Assembly: GCF_021044585.1 (NCBI RefSeq)
Contig: NZ_CP087998.1
Location: forward strand, 1,178,001 to 1,242,000
Length of the DNA: 64,000 nucleotides
Source of the DNA: Sulfurimonas sp. HSL-3221
Lineage (GTDB): Bacteria; Campylobacterota; Campylobacteria; Campylobacterales; Sulfurimonadaceae
Direction: 5' to 3'
Made by a program: the position numbers and the translations under genes. Numbering within the stretch: position 1 is the first letter of the stretch; each line of letters starts with the position of its first letter. The notes under the pieces are model-generated. The model had not been told where the DNA came from, did no database searches, and worked only from the letters and a program-made list of their open reading frames with translations. Below, one piece after another: positions 24,599 through 34,187 of the stretch.

Positions 24599-27500
24599 AT
24601 GTTTAGCAAAGTTTTGATCGCCAACCGCGGAGAGATCGCCTGCCGCGTCATCCGTACGCTCAAGAAGATGGGCATAGGCTCCGTCGCCGTCTATACCGGC
24701 GCCGATACCGACTCCCTGCATGTCAGCCTCGCCGACGAAGCCTACTATATCGGCCACGGTGTGGCTTCCGAAAGCTATCTCGACGCGGCAAAGATCCTTG
24801 ATATTGCAAAACAGAGCGGTGCCGAAGCGGTGCACCCGGGCTACGGCTTCCTGAGCGAAAATGCGGCCTTTGCCAGCGCCTGCGAGGCGGCCGGGATCGC
24901 CTTTATCGGTCCGCGTACGGAGCACATGGAGAAGTTCGGCCTCAAGCACACGGCCCGCGCCCTGGCCGAGGCGAACAACGTTCCCCTCCTGCCGGGCTCC
25001 TCACTGCTGTCCGACCTTGACGAAGCGAAAAGCGAAGCGGCGCGCATCGGCTACCCGGTAATGCTCAAAAGTACCGCCGGCGGCGGCGGGATCGGGATGC
25101 AGCTCTGTTTCGATGAAGCGCAGCTGCTTAGTGCCTACGACTCCGTCAAGCGCCTCAGTGAAAACAACTTCTCTGACGGCGGGATGTTCCTGGAAAAATA
25201 CGTCGCACATGCACGCCACATCGAAGTACAGGTCTTCGGCGACGGCGAGGGCTTTGTGGCAACTTTAGGTGACCGTGACTGTTCCGTACAGCGCCGTAAC
25301 CAGAAGGTGATCGAGGAGACCCCGGCTCCCGGGATTTCCGATGAGACGCGCGAAGCGCTCTACACAGCCGCCAGAGACCTGACGGCCTCCGTCGCCTACC
25401 GCTCCGCCGGGACGGTCGAGTTCGTCTACGATACGGACAGCGGCGCATTCTATTTCCTCGAAGTCAATACCCGCCTGCAGGTCGAACACGGCATTACCGA
25501 AGAGGTGACCGGCGTCGACCTCGTCGAGTGGATGATCCGCACGGCCGCCGGCGAGAACCCGGCGCTGTACGACTACGTCCATGCCCCGCAGGGACACGCC
25601 ATCCAGGTGCGCGTCTATGCCGAAGACCCGATGAAGAACTTCCAGCCCAGCTCAGGGGTCCTGACGAACGTCGCCTTCGCAGAAGGGATCCGCTGCGACA
25701 CCTTCATTGAGACGGGCCTCGAAGTCTCCTCCTTCTACGACCCGATGATCGCCAAGCTTATCGTCAAGGGCAGTGACCGCAGTGATGCGCTTGCCAAGAT
25801 CGGCACGGCCATTGCAGAGACACGCATCGACGGGATCGAGACGAACCTCCGCTACCTCGGCGCCATCGTCGCTTCCGATGTTTTTGAACAGGGCAAACAG
25901 ACGACGAAGTACCTTGACGGCTTCAGCTTTACGCCAAACAGTATCGACGTGCTGCGCCCGGGAACACAGACGACGATCCAGGACTACCCGGGCCGCAGCG
26001 GCTACTGGGATATCGGCGTTCCGCCTTCCGGCCCCTTCGACGGTTTCAGCTTCCGCTACGCCAACCGTCTTGTCGGCAACAGCGAAGCGGCGGCGGGCCT
26101 CGAGATTGCCATCGCCGGGCCGACGCTGCGCTTCAATACCGACAGCGTCGTCGCGCTCTGCGGCGCGCAGATCGACGCCTCTATCGACAACGAGCCGGTG
26201 GGCATGAACGAAGCGCTCACGGTCAAGGCCGGCAGCGTGCTCAAACTGAAAAAAGTCCATAACGAAGGCTTCCGTACCTACCTGGCCGTGCGCGGCGGGT
26301 TCGACGTACCCGAGTACCTCGGCAGCCGCTCGACCTTTACCCTTGGGCAGTTCGGCGGCCACGCGGGGCGCACCCTCGTTCCCGGCGATGTGCTGCACAT
26401 CGACACGATGACGGAGAGCGACGCCGCAACCGCACCGGCTACGCCGCGCCACGGATATGAGAACCGCTGGGAGATCGGCGTGCTCTACGGACCGCATGGC
26501 GCCCCGGATTTCTTCACCGACGACGATATCGAAACCTTCTTTGCGACGGAGTGGGAGATCCACTACAACTCCAACCGCACCGGCGTGCGCCTGATCGGCC
26601 CCAAACCGCAGTGGGCACGTACGGACGGCGGCGAAGCGGGGCTGCACCCCTCCAATATCCACGACAATGCCTACGCCATCGGTGCCGTCGACTTCACCGG
26701 CGACATGCCGGTCATCCTCGGCCCCGACGGTCCGAGCCTCGGCGGTTTCGTCTGCCCGGTGACGATCGTAAGCGCCGAGCTGTGGAAGATGGGCCAGCTT
26801 CGGGCGGGCGACAAGGTGAAGTTCGTCCCGGTGGAACACGACACGGCGATGGAAATGCTGGGAGCGCAGGAGGAGGCGATCGCATCGCTCTCCACCTACG
26901 ATGAGCGCGCTTTCCTTGCACCGAAACCGATCGGATCGCCGATCCTCTTCGCCGACGAGGCGAAGGGCGACCTTCCGGCCATGGTTATCCGCCAGTCCGG
27001 CGACGCGAACCTGCTCGTCGAATACGGGGAGATGCAGCTCGACATCGAACTGCGCTTCCGCGCCCATGTGCTGATGGAGGCGATGAAAGAGGAGTCCTTC
27101 GAGGGCGTCACGGACATCACTCCGGGCATCCGCTCGCTGCAAGTCCATTTCGACCCGAAAGTCTGTGACCGGGCTGCACTGATTGAACGCCTCAAGGAGA
27201 TTGAACTGACCCTGCCGTCCATCGACGACATCGAGGTGCCGGCGCGCGTCGTACACCTGCCGCTCTCCTGGGACGACGAGTCGACCCGCGTCGCCATCGA
27301 CAAGTACATGAAGACGGTCCGCCCCGATGCGCCATGGTGTCCTTCGAATATCGAATTCATCCGCCGCATCAACGGCCTGGACTCTATCGACGAGGTCAAG
27401 AAGATCGTCTTCGGCGCCAACTACCTTGTCATGGGCCTTGGCGACGTCTATCTGGGTGCACCCGTCGCGACGCCGCTCGACCCGCGCCACCGCCTTGTCA

Positions 27501-28201
27501 CGACCAAGTACAACCCGGCGCGTACCTGGACCCCGGAGAACGCTGTCGGTATCGGCGGGGCATACATGTGTGTCTACGGGATGGAAGGTCCCGGCGGCTA
27601 CCAGTTCGTCGGTAGGACGGTGCAGATGTGGAACCGCCACCGCCAGACGGCGGATTTCAAAGAGGGCAAGCCGTGGCTGCTGCGCTTCTTCGACCAGATC
27701 AAGTTCTACGAGGTGAGCGCCGAGGAGCTACACAAAATGCGCGAGGATTTCCCCCGCGGCCGCATGAAGCTCGAAGTCGAAGAGACGACCTTCAGCCTCA
27801 AGGCATATAAAGAATTCCTCTCCGAGAACAAGGAGAGCATCAAAGCCTTTAAAACGACGCAGCAGGCCGCCTTCGATGAAGAACGCGCCATGTGGGAACG
27901 CACGGGGCTGGCGAACTTCACCAGCGAGAGCGGCGAAGTGAAAGCGGAGACGATGGAGGTGATCGAGCTGGGCGAACACGACGAAGCGGTTGAATCCCCG
28001 GTTCAGGGAAGCCTCTGGAAGGTGATGGCGAAACTCGGCGACACGGTCGAGGAGGGCGAAGTGCTCGCCATCGCCGAATCGATGAAGATGGAAGTCGACA
28101 TCGAAGCCCCCGAAGCGGGCAAGATCGTCAAGGTGCTCTGCCACGAGGGTGAGAGCGTGCACGCGGGCAAGATGCTCTTTGTTATCGAACCGCAGGAGTA
28201 G
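24599..28201 (+). CDS. biotin-dependent guanidine carboxylase (urea carboxylase family)
   Basis: The 1200-residue enzyme starts at [18 protein letters not shown] after AAGGA; the frame is open upstream to 24440 but that part overlaps the riboswitch and MBL gene. Domains in order: biotin carboxylase (1-450; ATP-grasp [19 protein letters not shown]...[13 protein letters not shown]), KipA/AHS2-like (about 455-760; [27 protein letters not shown]), KipI/AHS1-like (about 775-1060; ends [27 protein letters not shown]), and biotinyl domain (1120-1200; ESMKMEV, biotinyl Lys near 1163). It carboxylates guanidine or urea with bicarbonate and ATP. Guanidine is preferred here because of the three guanidine riboswitches and both deiminase subunits. 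Confidence 0.93.
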   Translation: MFSKVLIANRGEIACRVIRTLKKMGIGSVAVYTGADTDSLHVSLADEAYYIGHGVASESYLDAAKILDIAKQSGAEAVHPGYGFLSENAAFASACEAAGIAFIGPRTEHMEKFGLKHTARALAEANNVPLLPGSSLLSDLDEAKSEAARIGYPVMLKSTAGGGGIGMQLCFDEAQLLSAYDSVKRLSENNFSDGGMFLEKYVAHARHIEVQVFGDGEGFVATLGDRDCSVQRRNQKVIEETPAPGISDETREALYTAARDLTASVAYRSAGTVEFVYDTDSGAFYFLEVNTRLQVEHGITEEVTGVDLVEWMIRTAAGENPALYDYVHAPQGHAIQVRVYAEDPMKNFQPSSGVLTNVAFAEGIRCDTFIETGLEVSSFYDPMIAKLIVKGSDRSDALAKIGTAIAETRIDGIETNLRYLGAIVASDVFEQGKQTTKYLDGFSFTPNSIDVLRPGTQTTIQDYPGRSGYWDIGVPPSGPFDGFSFRYANRLVGNSEAAAGLEIAIAGPTLRFNTDSVVALCGAQIDASIDNEPVGMNEALTVKAGSVLKLKKVHNEGFRTYLAVRGGFDVPEYLGSRSTFTLGQFGGHAGRTLVPGDVLHIDTMTESDAATAPATPRHGYENRWEIGVLYGPHGAPDFFTDDDIETFFATEWEIHYNSNRTGVRLIGPKPQWARTDGGEAGLHPSNIHDNAYAIGAVDFTGDMPVILGPDGPSLGGFVCPVTIVSAELWKMGQLRAGDKVKFVPVEHDTAMEMLGAQEEAIASLSTYDERAFLAPKPIGSPILFADEAKGDLPAMVIRQSGDANLLVEYGEMQLDIELRFRAHVLMEAMKEESFEGVTDITPGIRSLQVHFDPKVCDRAALIERLKEIELTLPSIDDIEVPARVVHLPLSWDDESTRVAIDKYMKTVRPDAPWCPSNIEFIRRINGLDSIDEVKKIVFGANYLVMGLGDVYLGAPVATPLDPRHRLVTTKYNPARTWTPENAVGIGGAYMCVYGMEGPGGYQFVGRTVQMWNRHRQTADFKEGKPWLLRFFDQIKFYEVSAEELHKMREDFPRGRMKLEVEETTFSLKAYKEFLSENKESIKAFKTTQQAAFDEERAMWERTGLANFTSESGEVKAETMEVIELGEHDEAVESPVQGSLWKVMAKLGDTVEEGEVLAIAESMKMEVDIEAPEAGKIVKVLCHEGESVHAGKMLFVIEPQE

Positions 28202-28209
28202 GATTGATT

Positions 28210-29061
28210 ATGGAACTGCAGCGATATAAAACCATGTGGGGCTTTGAGGGGGATTTCGAGAGCGCCTGTGCCGAAGCCCTTGCGGCGGGGTTCGACGGGA
28301 TCGAAGGGCCGGCGCCCGAATCTTCCTCCCAGCGTGCCTACTGGAAATCGTGTCTTGAAAAGTACGGCCTTCACTACATCGCCGAGGCGGTGACCGGGGG
28401 CGATTACGTCCCGCGGCGCGATCTCGGTGTCGAAGGGCACCTGGACGACCTCAATGCGATCCTTGCACGCAGTGCGGAACTCTCCCCGCGTTTTGTCACC
28501 TGCATCGGCGGACTGGACGCCTGGAGCGAGGCGGAGAGCCTGCGCTTTTTCAAAGAGGGGATGAAACTGGCGGAGCGCTACGGCCTGCAGATTAGTTTCG
28601 AGACCCACCGCAGCCGAAGCCTCTTTAACCCCTGGGTGACGCGCCGGATCGTCGATGCACTGCCGGAGATCTCGTTGACGGCCGACATCAGCCACTGGTG
28701 CGTCGTCTGCGAACGGCAGATGGACAGTGAACGAGAGACGATCGATGCGATCGCGCCGAACGTGAAACATATCCATGCCCGCGTCGGTTACGACCAGGGG
28801 CCGCAGGTCCCGCACCCGGCGGCACCGGAGTACGCTTATGCCCTGGAGGCGCACCAGGCGGCCTGGGAACGTTTCTGGGAGGCGCAGTACCACCGCGGAT
28901 TCGCGATTTCGACGATGACGCCGGAGTTCGGCCCCGACGGTTATCTGCACACGCTCCCCTTTACCCAGGCCCCGGTGGCCGATCTGTGGGAACTTAACCA
29001 GTGGATGGGCGAAACGGAACGGCTCCATTTTCAGCGCCATATGGCAAAGGCGGCGGCATGA
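28210..29061 (+). CDS. sugar-phosphate isomerase/epimerase-like TIM barrel
   Basis: The protein has 283 residues from MELQRYKTMWGFEGDFESAC; AGGA lies 6 bases before this ATG, which is preferred over the TTG at 28204. It belongs to the xylose-isomerase-like (AP endonuclease 2) barrel superfamily with metal residues intact: ISFETHRSR (Glu), LTADISHWCV (Asp/His), VKHIHARVGYDQG (His) and MTPEFGPDGY (Glu). The reaction is unknown. It begins 8 bases after the carboxylase and overlaps the transporter gene by four bases, so it is an integral operon member with no known guanidine role. Confidence 0.85.
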   Translation: MELQRYKTMWGFEGDFESACAEALAAGFDGIEGPAPESSSQRAYWKSCLEKYGLHYIAEAVTGGDYVPRRDLGVEGHLDDLNAILARSAELSPRFVTCIGGLDAWSEAESLRFFKEGMKLAERYGLQISFETHRSRSLFNPWVTRRIVDALPEISLTADISHWCVVCERQMDSERETIDAIAPNVKHIHARVGYDQGPQVPHPAAPEYAYALEAHQAAWERFWEAQYHRGFAISTMTPEFGPDGYLHTLPFTQAPVADLWELNQWMGETERLHFQRHMAKAAA

Positions 29062-29942
29062 GATCGCACCTTCCCGTCGTCGTACTGCTCGGCGCGTCGG
29101 TCCTTTGGGGGCTTACCTGGCTGCCGCTTAAACAGATCAACGGCATGGGTATTGACGGTATCGCGCTGACGATGGGTGCCTACGGCATCCTCGCCCTCCT
29201 GCTGACCCCGGTGCTCATGGCGCAGTTTTCACAATGGCGCGAACACAAGCGGGCCATGGGCATGATCCTGCTTTTCGGCGGGGGTGCGAATCTTGCGTTT
29301 ACCTATGCCCTGATCAACGGCGAGGTGATCCGTGTGATGGTACTTTTCTACCTGCTGCCCGTCTGGGGCGTGCTCGGCGGGAAGTTCTTCCTGCGCGAAG
29401 GCGTCGACCTCTGGCGCTGGCTCGGTGCCGCCCTGGCGGTCACGGGTGCCTTCGTCATTCTCGGCGGGTTCGACGCCCTCGGCGGCGCACCGTCATGGAT
29501 CGACCTGATCGCGCTGCTCTCGGGCCTGCTCTTTGCGATGAATAACCTTGTCTTCCGCGCGGCGGCAGCGGTCCCGGTCGCTTCGAAGATCACGGTGATG
29601 TTCTACGGCTGCCTGATCCTGGCCGGCGCGCTGCTCGGCCTGGGCGTAGAACAGCTCCCCTATGACCTGGCTCCCGAAGCGTGGCTTGCCCTTGCGGCAT
29701 ACGCGGTGCTGTGGCTGCTGTTGGCCAATATCGGTTCACAGTGGGGCGTGACGCATATGGAAGCGGGGCGCTCCTCCATCATTATTATCATGGAGCTGAT
29801 CACCGCCGTCATCTCCGCAACGCTGATCGCGGGAGAGCGGATGGACGCCATGGAAATGATCGGCGGCGTGCTGATACTCGCGGCGGCGCTGATCGAAGCG
29901 CTGCGTACCAAAGAAGACGATCTCCCCGAGACGACGATATAA
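29058..29942 (+). CDS. EamA/DMT-family transporter
   Basis: The 294 residues have about ten membrane helices in two EamA repeats (LLGASVLWGLTWLPLKQ...; LIALLSGLLFAMNNLVFRAAA...; second repeat ending EAGRSSIIIIMELITAVISATLIAGERMDAMEMIGGVLILAAALI). The ATG overlaps the TIM-barrel stop. The substrate is unknown. Guanidine exporters under ykkC control are usually SMR (Gdx) proteins, of the same superfamily but half the size, so an efflux or metabolite-exchange role is conceivable. Confidence 0.88.
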   Translation: MRSHLPVVVLLGASVLWGLTWLPLKQINGMGIDGIALTMGAYGILALLLTPVLMAQFSQWREHKRAMGMILLFGGGANLAFTYALINGEVIRVMVLFYLLPVWGVLGGKFFLREGVDLWRWLGAALAVTGAFVILGGFDALGGAPSWIDLIALLSGLLFAMNNLVFRAAAAVPVASKITVMFYGCLILAGALLGLGVEQLPYDLAPEAWLALAAYAVLWLLLANIGSQWGVTHMEAGRSSIIIIMELITAVISATLIAGERMDAMEMIGGVLILAAALIEALRTKEDDLPETTI

Positions 29943-29956
29943 AAAGGATATAGATT

Positions 29957-31291
29957 ATGACGATATCACAACTTTTGAACGATTATAAAAACGGGACAAC
30001 AACCCCGCGCGACGTCATGGCGCAGATCCGTGCACGGATCGAGGCGAATGCGGAAAACCCTATCTTTATCCATGCGCTGAACGAGGCGGAGATTGAGCCC
30101 TATCTTGAACGTCTCGAAGGGATGGACCCCGATGCCCTGCCGCTCTACGGCATCCCTTTCGCGATCAAGGACAATATCGACCTCGCCGGCATCCCGACGA
30201 CGGCCGCTTGTCCGGCATTCAGTTACGTCCCGGAAGCCTCGGCCTTCGTCGTCGCTCAGCTGATCGAAGCGGGGGCGATTCCCGTCGGCAAGACGAACCT
30301 CGACCAGTTCGCGACGGGGCTCGTCGGGACGCGTTCGCCCTACGGCGCCTGCCGCAACAGCATCGACCCCGCTTACATCTCCGGCGGTTCCAGTTCGGGG
30401 AGCGCCATCAGCGTCGCTCTGGAGATGGCGGCCTTCTCCCTGGGGACCGACACGGCGGGATCGGGTCGCGTCCCGGCGGCCTTTAACAACCTTGTGGGCG
30501 TCAAGCCCTCCAAGGGGGTGCTGAGCACCTCCGGTGTCGTACCGGCGTGCCGAAGCCTTGACTGCGTTTCCATCTTTGCCGTCAACACCGAGGACGCCAA
30601 AGCGGTCTTTGACATCGCATGCGCCTTTGACGCCGCGGACCCCTATAGCCGCAAGATGCCGCAGTCAGCGGGTGCAGCGGAAAAAACGATGCGCTTTGCC
30701 GTGCCGCTCCCTTCCCAGCTGAAGTTCTTTGGAGACAGCGAGGCGGAGGCGCTCTTCAACGCGGCGGTAGCCCGCTTCGAATCCATGGGGTATACGGCGG
30801 TCGAAACGGATTTCTCGCCGATGCTCGACGCGGCGAACCTGCTCTATTCGGGCCCCTGGGTCGCCGAGCGTTATATCGCGACGAAACAGATTATGGACGA
30901 AACGCCTGAGCAGGTACTGGACGTGACGCGTTCTATCATTGAGCAGGGACGTGACAAGAGCGCGGAGGAGTACTTCAATGCCGAATACCGTCTCAAAGCC
31001 TACAAGCGCCACTCCGAAGAGATACTCGAGGGGACGGATTTCGCCCTGACCCCGACGACGGGGACCATCTACACCATCGAGGCGATCAACGCCGACCCGG
31101 TGCAGCTGAATACGAACCTCGGCTACTACACCAATTTTATGAACCTGCTTGACTTCGCCGCCTACGCGGTACCGGCCGGGTTCCGCCCCAACGGGCTCCC
31201 CTTCGGCGTCACGCTCTTCGGCGACGCCTTTGACGACCGCCGTCTGATGGACGTCGGCGAAGCTTTTGTTGCGGAGGCGCCCCGTGGCTGA
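29957..31291 (+). CDS. atzF: allophanate hydrolase, amidase domain
   Basis: The 444-residue amidase-signature enzyme has catalytic Lys71 (GIPFAIKDNIDLAG), the serine loop ISGGSSSGSA (142-150) and nucleophile Ser169 in TDTAGSGRVPAAF. It hydrolyses allophanate to ammonia and CO2, the last pathway step. It stops short of the usual C-terminal domain of AtzF proteins of about 600 residues; that domain is encoded separately by the next gene, which overlaps it by eight bases in another frame. Confidence 0.92.
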   Translation: MTISQLLNDYKNGTTTPRDVMAQIRARIEANAENPIFIHALNEAEIEPYLERLEGMDPDALPLYGIPFAIKDNIDLAGIPTTAACPAFSYVPEASAFVVAQLIEAGAIPVGKTNLDQFATGLVGTRSPYGACRNSIDPAYISGGSSSGSAISVALEMAAFSLGTDTAGSGRVPAAFNNLVGVKPSKGVLSTSGVVPACRSLDCVSIFAVNTEDAKAVFDIACAFDAADPYSRKMPQSAGAAEKTMRFAVPLPSQLKFFGDSEAEALFNAAVARFESMGYTAVETDFSPMLDAANLLYSGPWVAERYIATKQIMDETPEQVLDVTRSIIEQGRDKSAEEYFNAEYRLKAYKRHSEEILEGTDFALTPTTGTIYTIEAINADPVQLNTNLGYYTNFMNLLDFAAYAVPAGFRPNGLPFGVTLFGDAFDDRRLMDVGEAFVAEAPRG

Positions 31292-31682
31292 GACGATCGA
31301 GATCGCCGTCTGCGGCGCGCACATGCGCGGTCTGCCGCTCAACCACCAGTTGACGGAGCTGGACGCAACCTTTGTGGCGGCGACAAGCACGGCAAAAGGG
31401 TACCGCCTCTTTGATGTGCCGGAGAAAGTACCGCCGCGTCCGGGGATGGTCCGCGACAGTGATGCGCAGAGCAGCGTCACCCTTGAGGTGTGGTCGATGC
31501 CGCTGGAGCATTTCGGCGCGTTTATGGTCCAGATCGCGTCGCCGCTCTGTATCGGCACCGTGCAGCTCGAAGACGGCAGCGCCGTTTACGGCTTCTTGTG
31601 CGAGGCCGATGCGCTCAAGGGTGCCGAAGAGATCACTGCCTTCGGCGGCTGGCGGGAGTACCTCGCCTCAAAGCCGCGCTGA
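31284..31682 (+). CDS. allophanate hydrolase C-terminal domain, stand-alone
   Basis: The 132-residue product (GTG start; GGAGG about 8 bases upstream) matches the C-terminal domain of allophanate hydrolase: IEIAVCGAHMRGLPLNHQLTELDATFVAATSTAKGYRLFDV...KPGM-like...VWSMPLEHFGAFMVQIASPLCIGTVQLEDGSAVYGFLCE. That domain decarboxylates the intermediate N-carboxycarbamate in known enzymes. The split may be natural, since start and ribosome-binding site look real, or a frameshift in a fused gene. It is the last gene of the operon. Confidence 0.88.
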   Translation: MAETIEIAVCGAHMRGLPLNHQLTELDATFVAATSTAKGYRLFDVPEKVPPRPGMVRDSDAQSSVTLEVWSMPLEHFGAFMVQIASPLCIGTVQLEDGSAVYGFLCEADALKGAEEITAFGGWREYLASKPR

Positions 31683-31854
31683 GCGTCTTTTCAGCAGAAA
31701 ATAAAACCAACTTTTTGGAGGTGGAAAATATGCGATGAATAGAATTTGTCCTATATATGATTAAAAAATAAACAATACGGCGGTTTAAAAATGTTAGACC
31801 GTTGGTAAAGTACTAAAGACATAAAGCAAGTCTATCTACCGATAAGGAAACATA

Positions 31855-33069
31855 ATGAAAATGACAAAAATGAGTTTGATGGCGGCACTGCTCCTGGGAA
31901 GCAGCGCTTTTGCATTTGAAAATACAGAAGTCGGCGGTGACGCCCGTTTCTTCTACTCTACATTTGACGGTCACGGTGCCGACCTTTTCGGCAAAGCGAG
32001 CAGCACGGCCGATTTCGGTGCACGCCTGAGCATTACAACGGATATCGATGAGATCCTCTCCGCCGGTGTGACAGGTTACGCTGTCAGTACGCTTGGCCTT
32101 GACAAAGAGATTGCCAATAACGTATGGTCTGGTGCGCATCTTGACACTGCGACAGGTGACTTCTATACGACGACCGGTTGGATCGGCGAGGCATGGCTCT
32201 CCGCAAAACTGGGTAACACCGTTGTCAAAGGTGGCCGTATGGAACTCGACACGCCGCTGCTCTTTACGGAAACGTGGGGCATTACAGCAAACAACTTTGA
32301 AGCGGCGACGGTTACCAATACGGATATCCCGGGTACAACGCTTGTCGGTGCATGGGTTGCAACCGGAAATGGCTACTCCCAGTTCCTGCTGACAGACACG
32401 AAGGGTAACTTCTCTACCATCGGCGACCAGGGTGCGATCGCTGTCGGTGCCATCAACAACTCTTTCGAACCGCTGACGGCACAGGCGTGGTACTATGAAC
32501 TGCCGGATACGGCGACGGCCTACTGGCTCGAAGCAGACCTCGCCATCGCAGGTGTAGTCGCTGGGCTCCAGTACACGGACATCAACCCTAACGAACTCAT
32601 CTCTGCAGCGGACGACTCCACGGCGTTTGCGGCAAAACTGGGTTACGAAGGGATTGAGAACCTTGGTATCTACGCTTCCTACTCCACAACGGATAAGGAC
32701 GGTGATCAGTACATCGGTAATATCGCAACCACACCGGGCGAAGGCTGGGGTATGCAGTCCAAGCTCTACACTGAAGCATGGTGGAACTTCGGTTATGTCG
32801 GCCTGCCGGGTACGGATGCCTACAACGTCACGGCGACCTACAGCATTCCCGAAATGGCTGACCTCGGACTCTTCTACACCAACATCGACACAGATGGTGG
32901 CTTTGGTCCGGCTTATTTCAAAAACACGGTGAGCGAAGTAACCTTTACGGCTGCCAAATCATTCGGCAAGCTTGATGCGCTGTTCGCATACATCTATGCG
33001 GATGACGACGCCATTAACAACGGCGACGCTTACAACACGCTGCAACTCTACCTCGTCTACAACTTCTAA
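31855..33069 (+). CDS. outer-membrane porin-like beta-barrel protein
   Basis: The protein has 404 residues with signal peptide (MKMTKMSLMAALLLGSSAFAF) and a mature chain of alternating amphipathic strands ending in the aromatic outer-membrane signature ...LQLYLVYNF. It resembles the Campylobacterota porins loosely related to OprD. The ribosome-binding site AAGGAA is good. The preceding 170-base gap is AT-rich and holds its promoter, although no clear -10 stands out. Codon use is highly biased as in an abundant protein. It is not necessarily part of the guanidine operon. Confidence 0.8.
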   Translation: MKMTKMSLMAALLLGSSAFAFENTEVGGDARFFYSTFDGHGADLFGKASSTADFGARLSITTDIDEILSAGVTGYAVSTLGLDKEIANNVWSGAHLDTATGDFYTTTGWIGEAWLSAKLGNTVVKGGRMELDTPLLFTETWGITANNFEAATVTNTDIPGTTLVGAWVATGNGYSQFLLTDTKGNFSTIGDQGAIAVGAINNSFEPLTAQAWYYELPDTATAYWLEADLAIAGVVAGLQYTDINPNELISAADDSTAFAAKLGYEGIENLGIYASYSTTDKDGDQYIGNIATTPGEGWGMQSKLYTEAWWNFGYVGLPGTDAYNVTATYSIPEMADLGLFYTNIDTDGGFGPAYFKNTVSEVTFTAAKSFGKLDALFAYIYADDDAINNGDAYNTLQLYLVYNF

Positions 33070-33114
33070 TCGAAGCCGTAGATGCGCGCCGGCGCGCGGC
33101 ACACTACCTTTTGT

Positions 33115-33141
33115 CCGGGAGCCTTCATTCTCCTCTCCCGG
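33115..33141 (+). terminator. terminator-like hairpin after the porin
   Basis: CCGGGAG (33115-33121) pairs with CTCCCGG (33135-33141), followed by CGCC and two short T-runs. A second GC-rich palindrome (GCGCGCCGGCGCGC) lies about 30 bases earlier. Confidence 0.55.
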
Positions 33142-33162
33142 GCGCCTTTTCACACCCCTTTT

Positions 33163-33972
33163 TCAAGACCATAGAAACATCGCCGAAGAGACGCCGAGGA
33201 TCTCCGCCTCGAAAACGCTGTCGCAGGCACGCCCCGTCGCACCGTAGCAGACATGCAGCGGCAGCAGGTGTTCCGCTCTGGGGTGGCAGTACCTGGCGTA
33301 GGGGGCATGCTCCCAGTTGATCAGCCGTTCGCTGCGTTCGCTTTCGATCAATGCTTTGTCCGAACAGGTCTTGATGAGCCAGTGCTTGAAGGCGTCGTTT
33401 TTATCCGTACGCTCTCGGGAGGGTGTAAAGAAGGCTTTCATATTGTGAAAAGAGAAGCCCGAGCCGACCACGAGGATGTTGTCGTGCGACAGCGATGCCA
33501 GCGCCTCGCCCATGCGCAGATGCGCGACCGGGTCCAGGCCCTTGACGAGCGAGAGCTGTATGCAGGGGATGTCCGCATCGGGATACATGATCTTGAGGGG
33601 GACGAACAGCCCGTGGTCGAAGCCGCGGTCGTCGTCCAGGATCGATTCGATCCCGTGTTGTTGGAGGCTCCAGTGCAGCTCATCCGCCAGGGCCGGCATC
33701 CCGAGGGCGGGGTAGGTGATGTCATAGGCTGCGTCGGGGAAGCCGTAGTAGTCGTAGATGAGTTCCGGTGTGCTGCCGTGGGTGATCGTCGGGGTGATCG
33801 TTTCCCAATGGGCGCTGACGACAATGATGGCCGAGGGTTTAGTGATCATCGAGGCGATCCGCTGCAGGGTGATGACCATTTCGTCGTGGCCCCTGTCTCC
33901 CAGCAGCGGCATCGGGCCGCCGCCGTGGGAGAGGTAGAGGACACGCATATGCTTGGAGTCTTTCAGGGCCAT
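33163..33972 (-). CDS. class III extradiol dioxygenase, 4,5-DOPA dioxygenase-like (YgiD family)
   Basis: The 269-residue LigB-superfamily protein has YLSHGGGPMPLLGD near the N-terminus (metal His), IIVVSAHWET, DDDRGFDHGLFVPLKIMYPDADIPCIQLSL and the catalytic VVGSGFSFHNMK segment. Family members open catechol rings with Fe(II) or Zn(II). AAGGAG precedes the ATG at 33972. The true substrate is unknown. Convergent with the porin. Confidence 0.87.
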   Translation of the reverse strand: MALKDSKHMRVLYLSHGGGPMPLLGDRGHDEMVITLQRIASMITKPSAIIVVSAHWETITPTITHGSTPELIYDYYGFPDAAYDITYPALGMPALADELHWSLQQHGIESILDDDRGFDHGLFVPLKIMYPDADIPCIQLSLVKGLDPVAHLRMGEALASLSHDNILVVGSGFSFHNMKAFFTPSRERTDKNDAFKHWLIKTCSDKALIESERSERLINWEHAPYARYCHPRAEHLLPLHVCYGATGRACDSVFEAEILGVSSAMFLWS

Positions 33973-34187
33973 TTTGCGCTCCTTTTCATCCCGTTCGGTG
34001 ATGCTGTTGGTGATTTCATTATAACGCGGAGGAGGGTGCGCCAGTTTAATCGGGCGGACTAGCGCGGAGCGTTCAGTCGCCGTTTAACACCTCAGGCGCA
34101 TAATGAAGCATTATCGTGCAAAAAGGAGAGTGACGCATACACCGTATCGGAATGCGCGGCAGAAACAGGCAGCCGCAAGGAGGCCGC

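Noticed and set aside
25652-27640. Long open frame on the minus strand (662 codons) opposite the carboxylase
   Set aside because: The sense strand encodes unmistakable biotin carboxylase and KipA/KipI domains. The antisense product is Arg/Asp/His/Val-rich with no domain, a result of GC-rich third positions.
24599-28201. Reading the carboxylase as a dedicated urea carboxylase
   Set aside because: Three guanidine-type RNA elements and both carboxyguanidine deiminase subunits favour guanidine. Urea specificity is not excluded by sequence alone.
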